A stretch of 64,000 nucleotides of DNA from Desulfolithobacter dissulfuricans (GCF_025998535.1 NZ_AP024233.1:310001-374000), one strand, 5' to 3'; counted from the first letter of the stretch, positions 18,917 through 29,222 are shown. Numbers and translations: made by a program. The notes: generated by a model from the sequence alone, not told the origin.

Positions 18917-20500
18917 ATGGTACCATCATCCAGTCCTGTGCGGTTGACGGGCTCTGCTCTGGCAACCGCTGCACTTCTCTCCCTGGCCATGCCCGGCGGA
19001 GCCGGAGCCTGGATGCTGCTTTTTGTCGCCTTTATTCCCCTGCTGGGTATCTCGCTTCATCAGACGCCCCGGCGTGCGGCCTTTTTCGGCCTGGTCGGCG
19101 GGCTGGTCTATCACCTGGTACTGCTCTACTGGATTGTCATTGTCCTTGGTCGTTATGGAGGCCTGCCCCTTTGGGTGGCTGTTCCCGTGCTTCTGGTCCT
19201 GGCCCTGTACATGGCCCTCTACTGGGGCCTGTTCTGTCTGCTTCTCAGCTTTTTCGCCGGCCGGCATTTCTACCGGGAACGTCCCCTGTCCACCATGGTG
19301 TGGATGGCGCCGCTGCTCTGGACCGGGCTCGAGTATGGCCGGGGCCTGCTCTTTTCCGGTTTTCCCTGGATGGATATCGGTTATGGCCTGGCCGGGCAGC
19401 CGGGGTTGATCCAGGCCGCGGACCTGGGCGGGCATTACCTGGTGGGCTTCTGGCTCATGCTGGCCAACAGCCTGATTTTCTATTTCGTGCACCGGCAGAG
19501 GCCCGGGGTGGAGTGGAACCGGCGCCGCGAGCAGCGGGTGATGATGGGCTTGTGCTGTTTTTTTGTCTTTGTGGCCGGGTATTCCCTGCTGCGCTACCGG
19601 ATGCTGGCCCCGCTGGTCCAGCGGACCCTCCAGGCCCGGATCACCGTGGTCCAGGGGAATATCAGCCAGGACAGGAAGTGGACCCCGGCCTTCAAGGCCT
19701 CCACGGTGGCCGCCTATGAGCGTCTTTCCCGCCAGGCCCTGGACGAGCACACCTCGGAGCTGGTGGCCTGGCCCGAGACCGCGTTGCCGTTTTATCCCCA
19801 GGATGATCCTCTGGCCGCCAGGCTCTACGATTTCACCCGCCGGGAAAATGCCTGGCTGCTGACCGGGGCGCCCACCTACCGGCGGTTGGCCGGACAGGGC
19901 CCGGCCGGCAGGGACAGGATTACCTTCTTCAACTCTGCCCTGCTGATCTCGCCCTCGGGTATCGTTACCGGCCGCTACGACAAGCAGCATCTGGTACCGT
20001 TCGGGGAATATGTTCCCCTGAAAAAGTTTCTCCCCTTTCTCGAGCCGGTGGTGGAGAGTGTGGGTGATTTCTCGCCAGGTACCTCCCTGGAGCCGCTGGC
20101 GGTGGGCGACATGAAGATCGGGGTGCTGATCTGCTTCGAGTCCATCTTTCCCGAGCTGGCCCGCCAGGAGGTCCTGCGCGGGGCCAACATTCTCGTCAAT
20201 CTGACCAATGACGCCTGGTACGGCCGGTCCAGCGCCCCGCATCAGACCTTTGCCATGGCCATCTTCCGTGCTGTCGAGAACCGCCGTTCCCTGGTGCGGG
20301 CCGCCAATACCGGCATTTCCGGGTTTGTCGACCCCCTGGGCAACGTCCTCGCGCGGACCGGGCTTTTCGAGGCCGCCGCTCTGACCGGGAATGTGCCCAT
20401 GTACAGGGAGCAGACCCTTTTCACCCGTTCCGGTTATCGGTTCGGGGCCGTCTGTCTGGCCATGATCCCCACTCTGCTCATTTTCTGGCGCCGCCGCTAG
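18917..20500 (+). CDS. lnt: Apolipoprotein N-acyltransferase
   Basis: A 527-residue inner-membrane enzyme that N-acylates the terminal cysteine of lipoproteins, the last step before Lol-dependent sorting. About six to eight N-terminal membrane helices (residues 10-215) precede a periplasmic nitrilase domain. The catalytic triad can be seen: Glu in WPETALPFY, Lys in GRYDKQHLVPFGEY, Cys in VLICFESIFPE. A last helix (about 505-525) ends the protein. It is placed between corC and prfB. Its presence confirms a diderm envelope, which fits the outer-membrane lipoproteins predicted elsewhere in the window. Confidence 0.96.
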   Translation: MVPSSSPVRLTGSALATAALLSLAMPGGAGAWMLLFVAFIPLLGISLHQTPRRAAFFGLVGGLVYHLVLLYWIVIVLGRYGGLPLWVAVPVLLVLALYMALYWGLFCLLLSFFAGRHFYRERPLSTMVWMAPLLWTGLEYGRGLLFSGFPWMDIGYGLAGQPGLIQAADLGGHYLVGFWLMLANSLIFYFVHRQRPGVEWNRRREQRVMMGLCCFFVFVAGYSLLRYRMLAPLVQRTLQARITVVQGNISQDRKWTPAFKASTVAAYERLSRQALDEHTSELVAWPETALPFYPQDDPLAARLYDFTRRENAWLLTGAPTYRRLAGQGPAGRDRITFFNSALLISPSGIVTGRYDKQHLVPFGEYVPLKKFLPFLEPVVESVGDFSPGTSLEPLAVGDMKIGVLICFESIFPELARQEVLRGANILVNLTNDAWYGRSSAPHQTFAMAIFRAVENRRSLVRAANTGISGFVDPLGNVLARTGLFEAAALTGNVPMYREQTLFTRSGYRFGAVCLAMIPTLLIFWRRR

Positions 20501-20558
20501 GCCGGTCTTTCCCGGGAGGTGACGGGTGGAGCGGCCCGCCGGCCTGGGATAACATGGC

Positions 20559-20587
20559 TTGAGAGTTTGGTTCTGTTCTGGTAAAAT
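20559..20587 (+). promoter_or_regulatory. Sigma-70-like promoter of prfB
   Basis: TTGAGA (20559-20564), a 17-bp spacer and TAAAAT (20582-20587) match the consensus at five of six positions each. It lies about 80 bases before the prfB ATG, in a stretch with several GGTTCTG repeats. Confidence 0.6.
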
Positions 20588-20665
20588 ATAAGGTTCTGGT
20601 TCTGTAGAAATTGCGCTGCAGCCGGGCAGCTTGAACATACCAACGAATGCAAAAGGAAAAAAGTT

Positions 20666-21779
20666 ATGGCTCAACTGATCGACGCCTCGGAAGCGAAACA
20701 GAAACTTCAGGATCTCAAGGGCCGGATGCTGGCCCTGAAGGAGCATCTTTGACTTAGCCGGCAAGAAAGAGGAGGCGGCCAGGCTGGAAAAGGAGACCAT
20801 GGATCCGGAGTTCTGGAATGACCAGGCCCGGGCCAAGAAGGTCCAGAAAGAGCTTGGCCAGCTCCAGGACATCATCGCGGTCTGGGAAAAGAACTTCGAG
20901 GACCTGGAAGAGGCGGACATGCTGCTTGACATGGCCGTGGAGGAGCGGGACGCCGAGACCTACGACGAGGTGGTCTCGAGCCTGGACGAACTGCGCCAGC
21001 GGGTCGACGTGGTCGAAGTCCAGTGCATGTTCTCCGGCGAGCATGACATGAACAACGCCATCCTCACCATCCATGCCGGCGCCGGGGGTACCGAGGCCCA
21101 GGACTGGGTCGACATGCTCATGCGCATGTACCTGCGCTGGGCCGAGGACAAGGGCTTCAAGACCGACGTCCTCGACCACCTGCCCGGTGACGAGGCCGGG
21201 ACCAAGTCGGTCACCATCCTCATCAAGGGCAAGTATGCCTTTGGCTATCTGCGTTCCGAAGTGGGCATCCATCGACTGGTGCGAATTTCACCCTTTGACA
21301 CCTCTGGTCGCAGACATACCTCCTTTGCCTCGGTCATGGTCCTGCCCGAGCTCGATGATACCATCGAAATCGACATCAATGAAAAGGATCTGCGCATCGA
21401 TACCTACCGGGCCAGCGGCGCCGGTGGCCAGCATGTCAACAAGACCGACTCGGCCATCCGCATCACCCATCTGCCCACCGGTATCGTGGTCCAGTGCCAG
21501 AACGAGCGCTCCCAGCACCGGAACAAGGACATGGCCATGAAGATGCTCATGGCCCGCCTCTACGAGAAGGAAAAAGAGGAACAGGCAAAGGAGCAGGAGA
21601 ACCTCCACGGCGACAAGAAGGAGATCGCCTGGGGCAGCCAGATCCGTTCCTATGTGCTCCAGCCCTACCGGATGATCAAGGATCATCGCACCGATCATGA
21701 GGAGGGCAACGTGGATGCGGTCCTCGACGGCCGGCTGGATCCATTCATCAAATCCTACCTGCTCTGGCAGCCATCGTAG
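20666..21779 (+). CDS. prfB: Peptide chain release factor 2, with programmed +1 frameshift
   Basis: RF2 reads UGA and UAA stop codons. Translation starts at ATG 20666 and reaches an in-frame TGA at 20750-20752 after 28 codons. A +1 shift at CTT-T continues into the long frame to 21779, giving 370 residues. The site CTTTGAC with an upstream AAGGAG is the classic autoregulatory frameshift of prfB. The main part contains the codon-reading SPF motif (RISPFDTSGR) and the catalytic GGQ (GAGGQHVNK). It has its own promoter upstream, and its stop overlaps the GTG of the next gene by one base. Confidence 0.97.
20738..20753 (+). promoter_or_regulatory. prfB programmed frameshift signal
   Basis: The stretch AAGGAGCATCTTTGAC holds an internal Shine-Dalgarno-like AAGGAG, the slippery CTT codon, the TGA stop and a C after it. 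When RF2 is scarce the ribosome slips +1 and makes more RF2. Confidence 0.92.
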
Positions 21780-23062
21780 TGGATGCACCAGGGGTGGAAC
21801 AGCGGGACACCCTCGACAAGGCGGTGCGGGACTGTGCCAAATGCGGATCCTGCTCAGTGGTCTGCCCGGTCTACCGGGTCAGTGGTCGGGAGTCGCTGAC
21901 TGCGCGCGGCCGGCTCCATCTCCTGGGAACCGAGCTTGCCGGTGCTGCCTCGCCACGTTTTCAGGAGATCTTTTCCCGCTGTCTGCTCTGCGGCGCCTGT
22001 GAGTCGGTCTGCCCCCGTAACCTCGAAGTGACCGAGGTGGTCAGTCTGGCCCGGAGCCGGTTTCCCCGGTTTTACGGTCCCCATGGAGTGGTCAAGGAGC
22101 TGGCCCGGATGACTCTGGACCATCCTGCGCTTCTGCAGGGGTTGGTCCGGGCGGGTATCAGTCTTAAACGGCTGCAGGCCCTGCCCGCCACCAGCGGACT
22201 GCGGATAAGGCTGAGTATCCTCGAGGAAGTATCTGGTTCCGGCATGCCGGAACCGCATCTGGAAGGACAGGGCGCTGCGGATACGGACCCCGGGATCCAG
22301 TATTTCACCGGCTGCCTGGCCCGCTACCTGCAGCCCTCGGTGGCCGGGGCGACACAGAAACTGTGCCGGGCTGCCACGGGCATGTCCGCCGTGGCACCCG
22401 GGGTCCAGGCATGCTGCGGACTGGCCGCCTGGTCGGCCGGAAAACGCGACCAGGCCCGGGAGCTGGCCCGGCAAAACATCCAGGCCTTTGGTGATTCTTC
22501 CGGCCCGATCCTGACCTCATGCGCTTCCTGCTCGGCGCATCTGAAGCGATATCCGGAACTCTTCCCGGATGATTCCTCCTGGCAAGAGCGGGCCCGCGAA
22601 TTCAGCCGCCGGGTGTGTGAGTTTTCAGAATTTTTCCTCGCTCACCGGCAGAGGGTCTCGTTTGTTGCCCGAAACGGGGTACCCGTTTTCTATCACGATC
22701 CCTGCCATCTCCGATTTTCCGCTCCTGGACGGGAAATGCCGAGAAAGCTGATCAAAACTGTGGCAGGGGCGTACCTGCTCAATCCGGAGCGCCCGGGGCC
22801 CTGCTGCGGCCAGGGAGGGCTTTTTCATCTCGGCTGTCCCGACCTGTCGGACCGTATCTTTACCAGAGCGGCAGAGAGCGCCCTGGCCCAGGGCCCGGAG
22901 CTGGTGGTGACCACCTGCTCCGGCTGCCTCATGCAGTGGCAGCAGGGCATGATTCGGCGCGGTAAACCGGTTGCCGTGACCCATCTTGCTGTTTTTCTGG
23001 CCGGTTGTCTTGGGCAGGATACGCCGGAACTCCCCAGGGAGGTTGTGATGGAGGCAGAGTAA
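21779..23062 (+). CDS. Fe-S oxidoreductase subunit, GlcF/LutA-like
   Basis: A 427-residue protein with two 4Fe-4S ferredoxin motifs (CAKCGSCSVVCPVY and CLLCGACESVCPRN, about residues 19-85) and two cysteine-rich CCG domains (FTGCLARY...ACCG and HDPCHLR...GPCCGQGG). This matches the electron-transfer subunit of glycolate, lactate or related oxidoreductases. No flavin-binding partner gene is adjacent, so the substrate is open. The GTG start overlaps the prfB stop (TAGTG), suggesting translational coupling. Confidence 0.85.
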   Translation: MDAPGVEQRDTLDKAVRDCAKCGSCSVVCPVYRVSGRESLTARGRLHLLGTELAGAASPRFQEIFSRCLLCGACESVCPRNLEVTEVVSLARSRFPRFYGPHGVVKELARMTLDHPALLQGLVRAGISLKRLQALPATSGLRIRLSILEEVSGSGMPEPHLEGQGAADTDPGIQYFTGCLARYLQPSVAGATQKLCRAATGMSAVAPGVQACCGLAAWSAGKRDQARELARQNIQAFGDSSGPILTSCASCSAHLKRYPELFPDDSSWQERAREFSRRVCEFSEFFLAHRQRVSFVARNGVPVFYHDPCHLRFSAPGREMPRKLIKTVAGAYLLNPERPGPCCGQGGLFHLGCPDLSDRIFTRAAESALAQGPELVVTTCSGCLMQWQQGMIRRGKPVAVTHLAVFLAGCLGQDTPELPREVVMEAE

Positions 23063-23069
23063 GAAAATC

Positions 23070-23118
23070 CTTGTCTGAAGGTGGTGGTGCTGCTAAGAGT
23101 GTGTCGAAGACAGACAAG
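23070..23118. repeat. Inverted repeat after the Fe-S gene
   Basis: CTTGTCTG (23070-23077) and CAGACAAG (23111-23118) form an 8-bp inverted repeat with a 33-base spacer in the gap before dgt. It could be an operator or a weak terminator. Confidence 0.25.
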
Positions 23119-23174
23119 TACTGGTTGCGGGGACAGATAAGGTCGTAAGGTATTCAAGGGGTTGATCCGGTTTC

Positions 23175-24248
23175 ATGGGAACGAGTATTCGTAAGGCACT
23201 GGAAGAACAGGAGCGGCGCATTCTGTCGCCGTACGCCTGTCTGAGCTGCAAGTCCCGGGGCCGGCTGCGGGACGAACCGGATCATTGTGATCTGCGAACG
23301 GTTTTCCAGCGTGATCGGGACCGGATTATTCATTCCAAGACCTTTCGCCGGCTCAAACACAAAACCCAGGTCTTCCTGGCCCCGGCCGGAGATCACTACC
23401 GGACCCGGCTCACCCATGTGCTGGAGGTCTCCCAGATAGCCCGGACCATTGCGGTCTGTCTGCGGCTCAACGAGTACCTGACCGAGGCCATTGCCCTTGG
23501 GCACGATCTCGGCCACACGCCCTTTGGCCATGCCGGTGAGTTCAGCCTCAACCAGCTCCATCCCGGCGGCTTCCGGCATTATATCCAGAGTCTGCGGGTG
23601 GTGGATTTCCTGGAAAATCATGGTACAGGGCTCAACCTGACCTGGGAAGTACGCAACGGGATCATCAAGCATTCCAAGGGATATCGTGATATTCTGCCCG
23701 AGGATTCCTCTGAACTGCCCGCAACCCTTGAGGGACAGGCGGTCCGGGTGGCTGACATCATCGCCTATCTCAATCATGACATGGACGATGCTCTGCGGGC
23801 CGAGATGATCAGGGAAACGGATCTGCCCCGTCATCTGCGTCAGGTGATCGGTGATAACCCGTCCCGCCGGATCGATGCCATGGTTCGGGACTTGATAAGC
23901 GAGACCCTGCGCCACGATGATGGCCGGCTGCACCTGAGTTCGATGATGCAGGAAACCATCACCGAACTGCGGACCTTTCTTTATGACCATGTGTACCGGA
24001 ACCACCTGGTCCATGCAGAGTTCGAGAAGGCGCAGAAGATCATCAAGGAACTCTACAGTTTCTTCATGGAACACGAGTTTCCCAACTGCTCCGGCATCCC
24101 CTTTGCCGAGCGCCCGGTCCTGAAAGGGGTTGAGGATGAGCGGAAGCGGCACCGGCTGGTCTGCGATTTCATCGCCGGCATGACCGACCGGTACGCCCTG
24201 GATCTCTATACTCACATTTTCATGCCCCAGCCGTGGAGTGTGCTCTAG
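23175..24248 (+). CDS. dgt: Deoxyguanosinetriphosphate triphosphohydrolase-like protein
   Basis: A 357-residue HD-domain enzyme that hydrolyses dNTPs to the nucleoside and triphosphate. The N-terminal signature RDRDRIIHSKTFRRLKHKTQ is followed by the metal-binding HD residues: His in RTRLTHVLEVSQ, the pair in GHDLGHTPFGHAGE, and the later Asp in VADIIAYLNHDMDDA. The length matches the shorter, type 2 dGTPase family rather than E. coli Dgt (about 505). It precedes valS by 121 bases without a visible gene in between. Confidence 0.92.
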   Translation: MGTSIRKALEEQERRILSPYACLSCKSRGRLRDEPDHCDLRTVFQRDRDRIIHSKTFRRLKHKTQVFLAPAGDHYRTRLTHVLEVSQIARTIAVCLRLNEYLTEAIALGHDLGHTPFGHAGEFSLNQLHPGGFRHYIQSLRVVDFLENHGTGLNLTWEVRNGIIKHSKGYRDILPEDSSELPATLEGQAVRVADIIAYLNHDMDDALRAEMIRETDLPRHLRQVIGDNPSRRIDAMVRDLISETLRHDDGRLHLSSMMQETITELRTFLYDHVYRNHLVHAEFEKAQKIIKELYSFFMEHEFPNCSGIPFAERPVLKGVEDERKRHRLVCDFIAGMTDRYALDLYTHIFMPQPWSVL

Positions 24249-24369
24249 TACTGTTTTAGTGATGGATGGTGTCCGGGCGGACGTGTCGCCTGTATATTTG
24301 TCGGACCTGCTGAACTGCAGCTCCTGACTCTTTTTTCATGTAACCTGTTTTTTGTTTTTATTTATTGAT

Positions 24370-27033
24370 ATGTCGAAAAAATACGATCTACCCAAGGCCT
24401 ACGAGTTCAATGAGGTGGAGGCCCGCTGGTATGCCTACTGGCAGGAACATAAAACCTTTGCCGCCACCATGGAGGAGGGCAAACCCTCCTTTTCCATTGT
24501 CATTCCGCCGCCTAATGTCACCGGAGTGCTCCATATCGGCCATGCGCTCAACAATACCCTGCAGGATATCCTGGTCCGCTACCACCGGATGAAGGGCGAC
24601 AATACCCTCTGGGTTCCGGGCACCGATCACGCCGGTATCGCCACCCAGAATGTGGTCGAGCGGCAGCTGGCCACCGAGGGGAAGACGCGCCATGATCTTG
24701 GTCGGGACAAGTTCATCGAGCGGGTATGGCAATGGCGCGAGGAAAAGGGCGGCACAATCATCAACCAGCTCAAGCGGATAGGCTCGTCCTGCGACTGGGA
24801 CCGGGAACGGTTCACCATGGACGAAGGCCTGTCAAAGGCGGTGCGCGAGGTCTTTGTCCGGCTCTACAACGAGGGACTGATCTACAAGGGCGATTACATC
24901 GTCAACTGGTGCCCGCGCTGCCATACGGCCCTGGCCGATGATGAGGTGGAGCACGACCCCACAGACGGCAAACTCTATCATATCCGGTACCCCTTTGCCG
25001 ATGGTTCCGGACATGTGGTGGTGGCCACCACCCGGCCGGAAACCATGCTCGGGGATACCGGCGTGGCCGTCCATCCCGAGGACGAGCGCTACCAGCACCT
25101 CAAGGATGTGGGTATCAGTCTGCCGCTTACTGACCGTACCATTCCCGTGGTTTTTGACCGCCACGTCCAGCGGGAATTCGGTACCGGCGCCCTCAAGGTT
25201 ACCCCGGCCCATGACCGGGATGACTATGAGATCGGCCTGCGCCATAACCTGGAGATCCTCAAGGTCATGGACGATCACGGGGTGATGAACGAGGCCGCCG
25301 GCAGGTACGCCGGTCTGGACCGGTTCGAATGCCGCAGGAAGATTGTCGAAGACCTGAAGGAACAGGGCTTCCTGGAGAAAATCGAGGACTACCAGCACGC
25401 AGTGGGCAAGTGTTATCGCTGTTCCACCGTGGTCGAGCCCATCACCTCCAAACAGTGGTTCGTCTCGGTGCGGCCCCTGGCCGACAAGGCCGTTGAGGCG
25501 GTCCGGGAAGGGAAAATACGCATCTTCCCCAACACCTGGTACAACACGTTCTACTCCTGGATGGACAACATCCGCGACTGGTGCATCTCGCGCCAGATCT
25601 GGTGGGGACACCGGATTCCGGCCTGGACCTGCCAGGACTGCGGCGAGGTGATCGTGGCCTCCGAGGATCCGGACACCTGCCCCAGGTGCGGTTCCACCCG
25701 GCTCGAACAGGAGACCGATGTGCTCGACACCTGGTTCTCCTCGGCCCTGTGGCCTTTTTCCACCCTGGGCTGGCCGGAAAATACCAGGGAACTGCAGATG
25801 TTCTATCCCACCTCGGTTCTGATCACCAGTTTTGACATTCTCTTTTTCTGGGTCGCCCGGATGATGATGATGGGAATCCATTTCATGGGTGAGGTACCCT
25901 TCCGCGATGTGTACCTGCACGCCCTGGTTCGGGACAAGCACGGCAAAAAGATGTCCAAGTCCACCGGCAACGTGATCGATCCGCTGGTGATGATCGAGAA
26001 GTACGGCACCGATGCCTTCCGTTTCACCCTGACCGCTTTTGCGGCCCAGGGCAGGGAGATCCGCATGGACGAGGACCGGATCGAGGGCTACCGCCATTTC
26101 ATCAACAAGCTGTGGAATGCGGCCCGCTTCGCCCAGATGCACATCAAGGACTGTGATCCGTCAATCACCCGGGTTGTCGATGATCCGCAGTCACTGCCCC
26201 TGCAGCACCGCTGGATCCTGAGCCGGCTGGATAAAACCATCGGCGACGTGCGCCGGGACCTGGATGGCTACAACTTTAACGAGATCGCCTCGGCCATCTA
26301 TCAGTTCACCTGGCACGAGTTCTGCGACTGGTACGTGGAATGGATCAAACCTGAACTCTACGGCGAAGATGCCACCTACCAGGAGCAGGCCCGGGGCGTA
26401 CTGCTGACGGTGCTGGAGAATATTCTCAAGCTCCTCCATCCCATTGCGCCCTTTGTCACCGAGGAGATCTGGTCGGTGCTGCCCGGTGAGCGTTCCACCA
26501 TCATGCTCGAACCCTTTCCCGAGGTCCGGCCGGAGTGGGAGGACGCGGACGCTGAACAGGAGATGGGGCTGCTCATGGACGTGATTTCCGGAATCCGCAC
26601 CATCCGCAGCGAGGCCGAACTGCATCCCACCGCCAAAATAGAGGCCACGGCCATCTGTCCTGACCCGGAGAAGCGTCGGCTGATCGAGACCTTTTCGCCT
26701 TCCATCGAGGCCATGACCAGGGCGGAAAAACTTCATGTCACGCCCGAGGCGGTGATCCCCGATGACGCCGGCCATGCCCTGGTCCAGGATGTGGAGCTCT
26801 TTGTGCCGCTCAAGGGACTTATCGACGTGGAGGCAGAGCTGGACAAGCTGGCCCGGGAACGGACCAGGCTTGAAAAGGAGCTCAAACGGGTGGAGGGCAA
26901 GCTTGGCAATGAAAAATTTCTTGCCAATGCCCCCGAGGCCGTGGTCGAGAAAGAACGGGAGAAACAGGCCGAACTCCAGGCCCGGCTGGAGAAAAACCAG
27001 GCCAACCGGACCCGGCTGGAAAAGCTGCTCTGA
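24370..27033 (+). CDS. valS: Valyl-tRNA synthetase
   Basis: An 887-residue class I aminoacyl-tRNA synthetase. The HIGH motif (VTGVLHIGHAL) is near residue 45 and KMSKS (KKMSKSTGN) near 525. The editing domain lies between them, with TTRPETMLGDTGVAVHP. A pair of Cys-X2-Cys Zn-binding sites sits around the catalytic core. An anticodon-binding domain and the C-terminal coiled coil (from about 810) follow. The ATG at 24370 (MSKKYDLPKAYE) fits the family start better than a TTG six codons upstream, although no good Shine-Dalgarno is visible. Confidence 0.97.
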   Translation: MSKKYDLPKAYEFNEVEARWYAYWQEHKTFAATMEEGKPSFSIVIPPPNVTGVLHIGHALNNTLQDILVRYHRMKGDNTLWVPGTDHAGIATQNVVERQLATEGKTRHDLGRDKFIERVWQWREEKGGTIINQLKRIGSSCDWDRERFTMDEGLSKAVREVFVRLYNEGLIYKGDYIVNWCPRCHTALADDEVEHDPTDGKLYHIRYPFADGSGHVVVATTRPETMLGDTGVAVHPEDERYQHLKDVGISLPLTDRTIPVVFDRHVQREFGTGALKVTPAHDRDDYEIGLRHNLEILKVMDDHGVMNEAAGRYAGLDRFECRRKIVEDLKEQGFLEKIEDYQHAVGKCYRCSTVVEPITSKQWFVSVRPLADKAVEAVREGKIRIFPNTWYNTFYSWMDNIRDWCISRQIWWGHRIPAWTCQDCGEVIVASEDPDTCPRCGSTRLEQETDVLDTWFSSALWPFSTLGWPENTRELQMFYPTSVLITSFDILFFWVARMMMMGIHFMGEVPFRDVYLHALVRDKHGKKMSKSTGNVIDPLVMIEKYGTDAFRFTLTAFAAQGREIRMDEDRIEGYRHFINKLWNAARFAQMHIKDCDPSITRVVDDPQSLPLQHRWILSRLDKTIGDVRRDLDGYNFNEIASAIYQFTWHEFCDWYVEWIKPELYGEDATYQEQARGVLLTVLENILKLLHPIAPFVTEEIWSVLPGERSTIMLEPFPEVRPEWEDADAEQEMGLLMDVISGIRTIRSEAELHPTAKIEATAICPDPEKRRLIETFSPSIEAMTRAEKLHVTPEAVIPDDAGHALVQDVELFVPLKGLIDVEAELDKLARERTRLEKELKRVEGKLGNEKFLANAPEAVVEKEREKQAELQARLEKNQANRTRLEKLL

Positions 27034-27110
27034 GCGGGTTCGGGGGCGGGCGGTCCTCTTCTGCAACCGATCCCTCGATTGCCTTTCATCCCATAAAGGA
27101 GGACAACGGT

Positions 27111-27947
<837 letters not shown>

Positions 27948-28048
27948 ATCAAAGCGGGTGTTGCCCGCAACCAAATAAGTTGAAGACGCCTGATAATTTT
28001 CTTGTTCTTTATGACAGGAATTCAGGCGTAAGGCACAAAAAACGCACA

Positions 28049-28581
28049 ATGCCCCGTCTCTTTGTAGCCATTGACCTGCCCGCCGACGTCACCACCGGGC
28101 TGGGCAGTATCTCCTGCGGCCTGCCCGGTGCCCGCTGGGTCCCCCCGAACAGCTGCACCTGACCCTGCGTTTCATCGGCGATGTGGACGGTGGGGTCTTT
28201 GCCGATATCCGCGAAGCCCTGGCCGGGGTGCGCTCTGATTTTTTTTCCCTGAGAATCAAGGGAGTTGGCTTCTTTCCGCCGCGTAAAAGGCCACGGGTGA
28301 TCTGGGCCGGAATCGAACCAAGCGAGGAACTGATCCTGCTGCACAAGCGGATCGAAACCACCCTGGTCGGCTGTGGTCTGTCCCCGGAGGGACGAAAATT
28401 TTCTCCCCACATCACCCTGGCCAGGCTCAAAAACACGCCGCTTTCCAGGGTGACCTGTTTTCTCGGCCAGCATGCGCTGCTCGCCAGCCGCACCTTCACC
28501 GTGGACCGGTTTCTGCTCTATTCCAGCGTGCTGGGCCGAAGTGGGGCCAAACATTACGTGGAGGAGGAGTACCTGCTGTAG
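28049..28581 (+). CDS. thpR: RNA 2',3'-cyclic phosphodiesterase (ThpR), frameshifted
   Basis: A member of the 2H family, once called 2'-5' RNA ligase. The first frame starts at ATG 28049 (PRLFVAIDLPADV) and reaches GARWVPPN before stopping at 28162. The matching continuation, HLTLRFIGDVDGG, with the first HxTx motif, is in the next frame and runs to 28581. The second motif, SPHITLAR, is seen near 28405. One extra base in the six-C run at 28141-28146 would restore VPPEQLHLTLRF and a protein of about 177 residues. The break is next to CCCCGAA, the same seven bases as in the accA-accD break. It may be an error or a real loss of function. Confidence 0.85.
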
Positions 28582-29042
28582 GCTGCCGGCAGGGTGAGGG
28601 CAAGGCAGGTGTGCAGCCGTTCGGAGGCGGCTGCGGGCGGTCGCGACCTGCCGTGGCCAGGCCCGGAGGGTGGCCAGGAAACCGGGGTGAAGCCAAGACC
28701 CAGGTGCAGGTGCATGGAGATGTTGTTGTCCGGCCGGACAAAGGAGAGCAGCTGCCTGCCCCGGCAATGTTCCCCGGTATAGCGGATCGCCAGGCGCAGC
28801 AGCCGGCCACCGATACCCCGGCCCTGGCAGGACTGGTGGACCGCGAGGCCCCGGATGGTCCAGATCCCCGAGGGTTGCCTGCAGCTCAGCCGCAGGTAGC
28901 CGATGACATCGTTATGGACCCGGGCCACGATGAGTGGCCGTGTTCTACTCCATCCGCCATGACGGGCTGGACCTGTCCAGCCCGGAACCATCGGTTCCGG
29001 CCGGGTGGGGTCATGATGGTGGTGGATGCGGTAGACGACCAT
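28554..29042 (-). CDS. GNAT-family N-acetyltransferase
   Basis: A 162-residue protein with the acetyl-CoA-binding core RGLAVHQSCQGRGIGGRLL (the QxxGxG loop, about residues 67-85) preceded by a strand, IGYLRLSCRQ. The N-terminal 50 residues, rich in His, Pro and Arg, do not look like a standard GNAT helix pair, and the C-terminal 40 residues are low in secondary structure. The gene may be divergent or partly decayed. Its 3' end overlaps the convergent thpR by 28 bases. The acceptor substrate is unknown. Confidence 0.6.
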   Translation of the reverse strand: MVVYRIHHHHDPTRPEPMVPGWTGPARHGGWSRTRPLIVARVHNDVIGYLRLSCRQPSGIWTIRGLAVHQSCQGRGIGGRLLRLAIRYTGEHCRGRQLLSFVRPDNNISMHLHLGLGFTPVSWPPSGPGHGRSRPPAAASERLHTCLALTLPAAYSRYSSST

Positions 29043-29117
29043 GGTTCCAGTGGCGGAGTCCTCCTGCGGACCAGAAAAATGTGATGACTACTGAAATGCA
29101 GCCTTCGATGGATGAAG

Positions 29118-29222
29118 GTGTCGGGGCTTGCTTGTTTCACGGGTGTCTGTGGCCTGGATGGCCACAGTCAAGCCCCCAGAGACGGGTTTATGGCGTCCCG
29201 TGCAACAAGCGAGGTCCGACAC
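29118..29222. repeat. Long inverted repeat with alternative inner pairings
   Basis: Two 26-base arms (29118-29143 and 29197-29222) match at 22 of 26 positions when one is reversed and complemented. Between them CTGTGGCC/GGCCACAG (29147-29154 and 29160-29167) forms a perfect hairpin. GGGGCTTG in the left arm (29123-29130) can instead pair with CAAGCCCC (29169-29176). On the minus strand it lies upstream of the GNAT gene, after the tRNA-Cys terminator. Confidence 0.6.

Noticed and set aside
20666-20800. prfB as a pseudogene because of its early in-frame TGA
   Set aside because: The stop sits in the standard programmed frameshift site, CTTTGAC with AAGGAG upstream, and the rest of RF2 is intact.
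18926-20932. Long minus-strand frame of 668 codons opposite lnt
   Set aside because: Lnt is clear by its catalytic triad; the opposite frame is Gly/Pro/Gln-rich without any recognisable domain.
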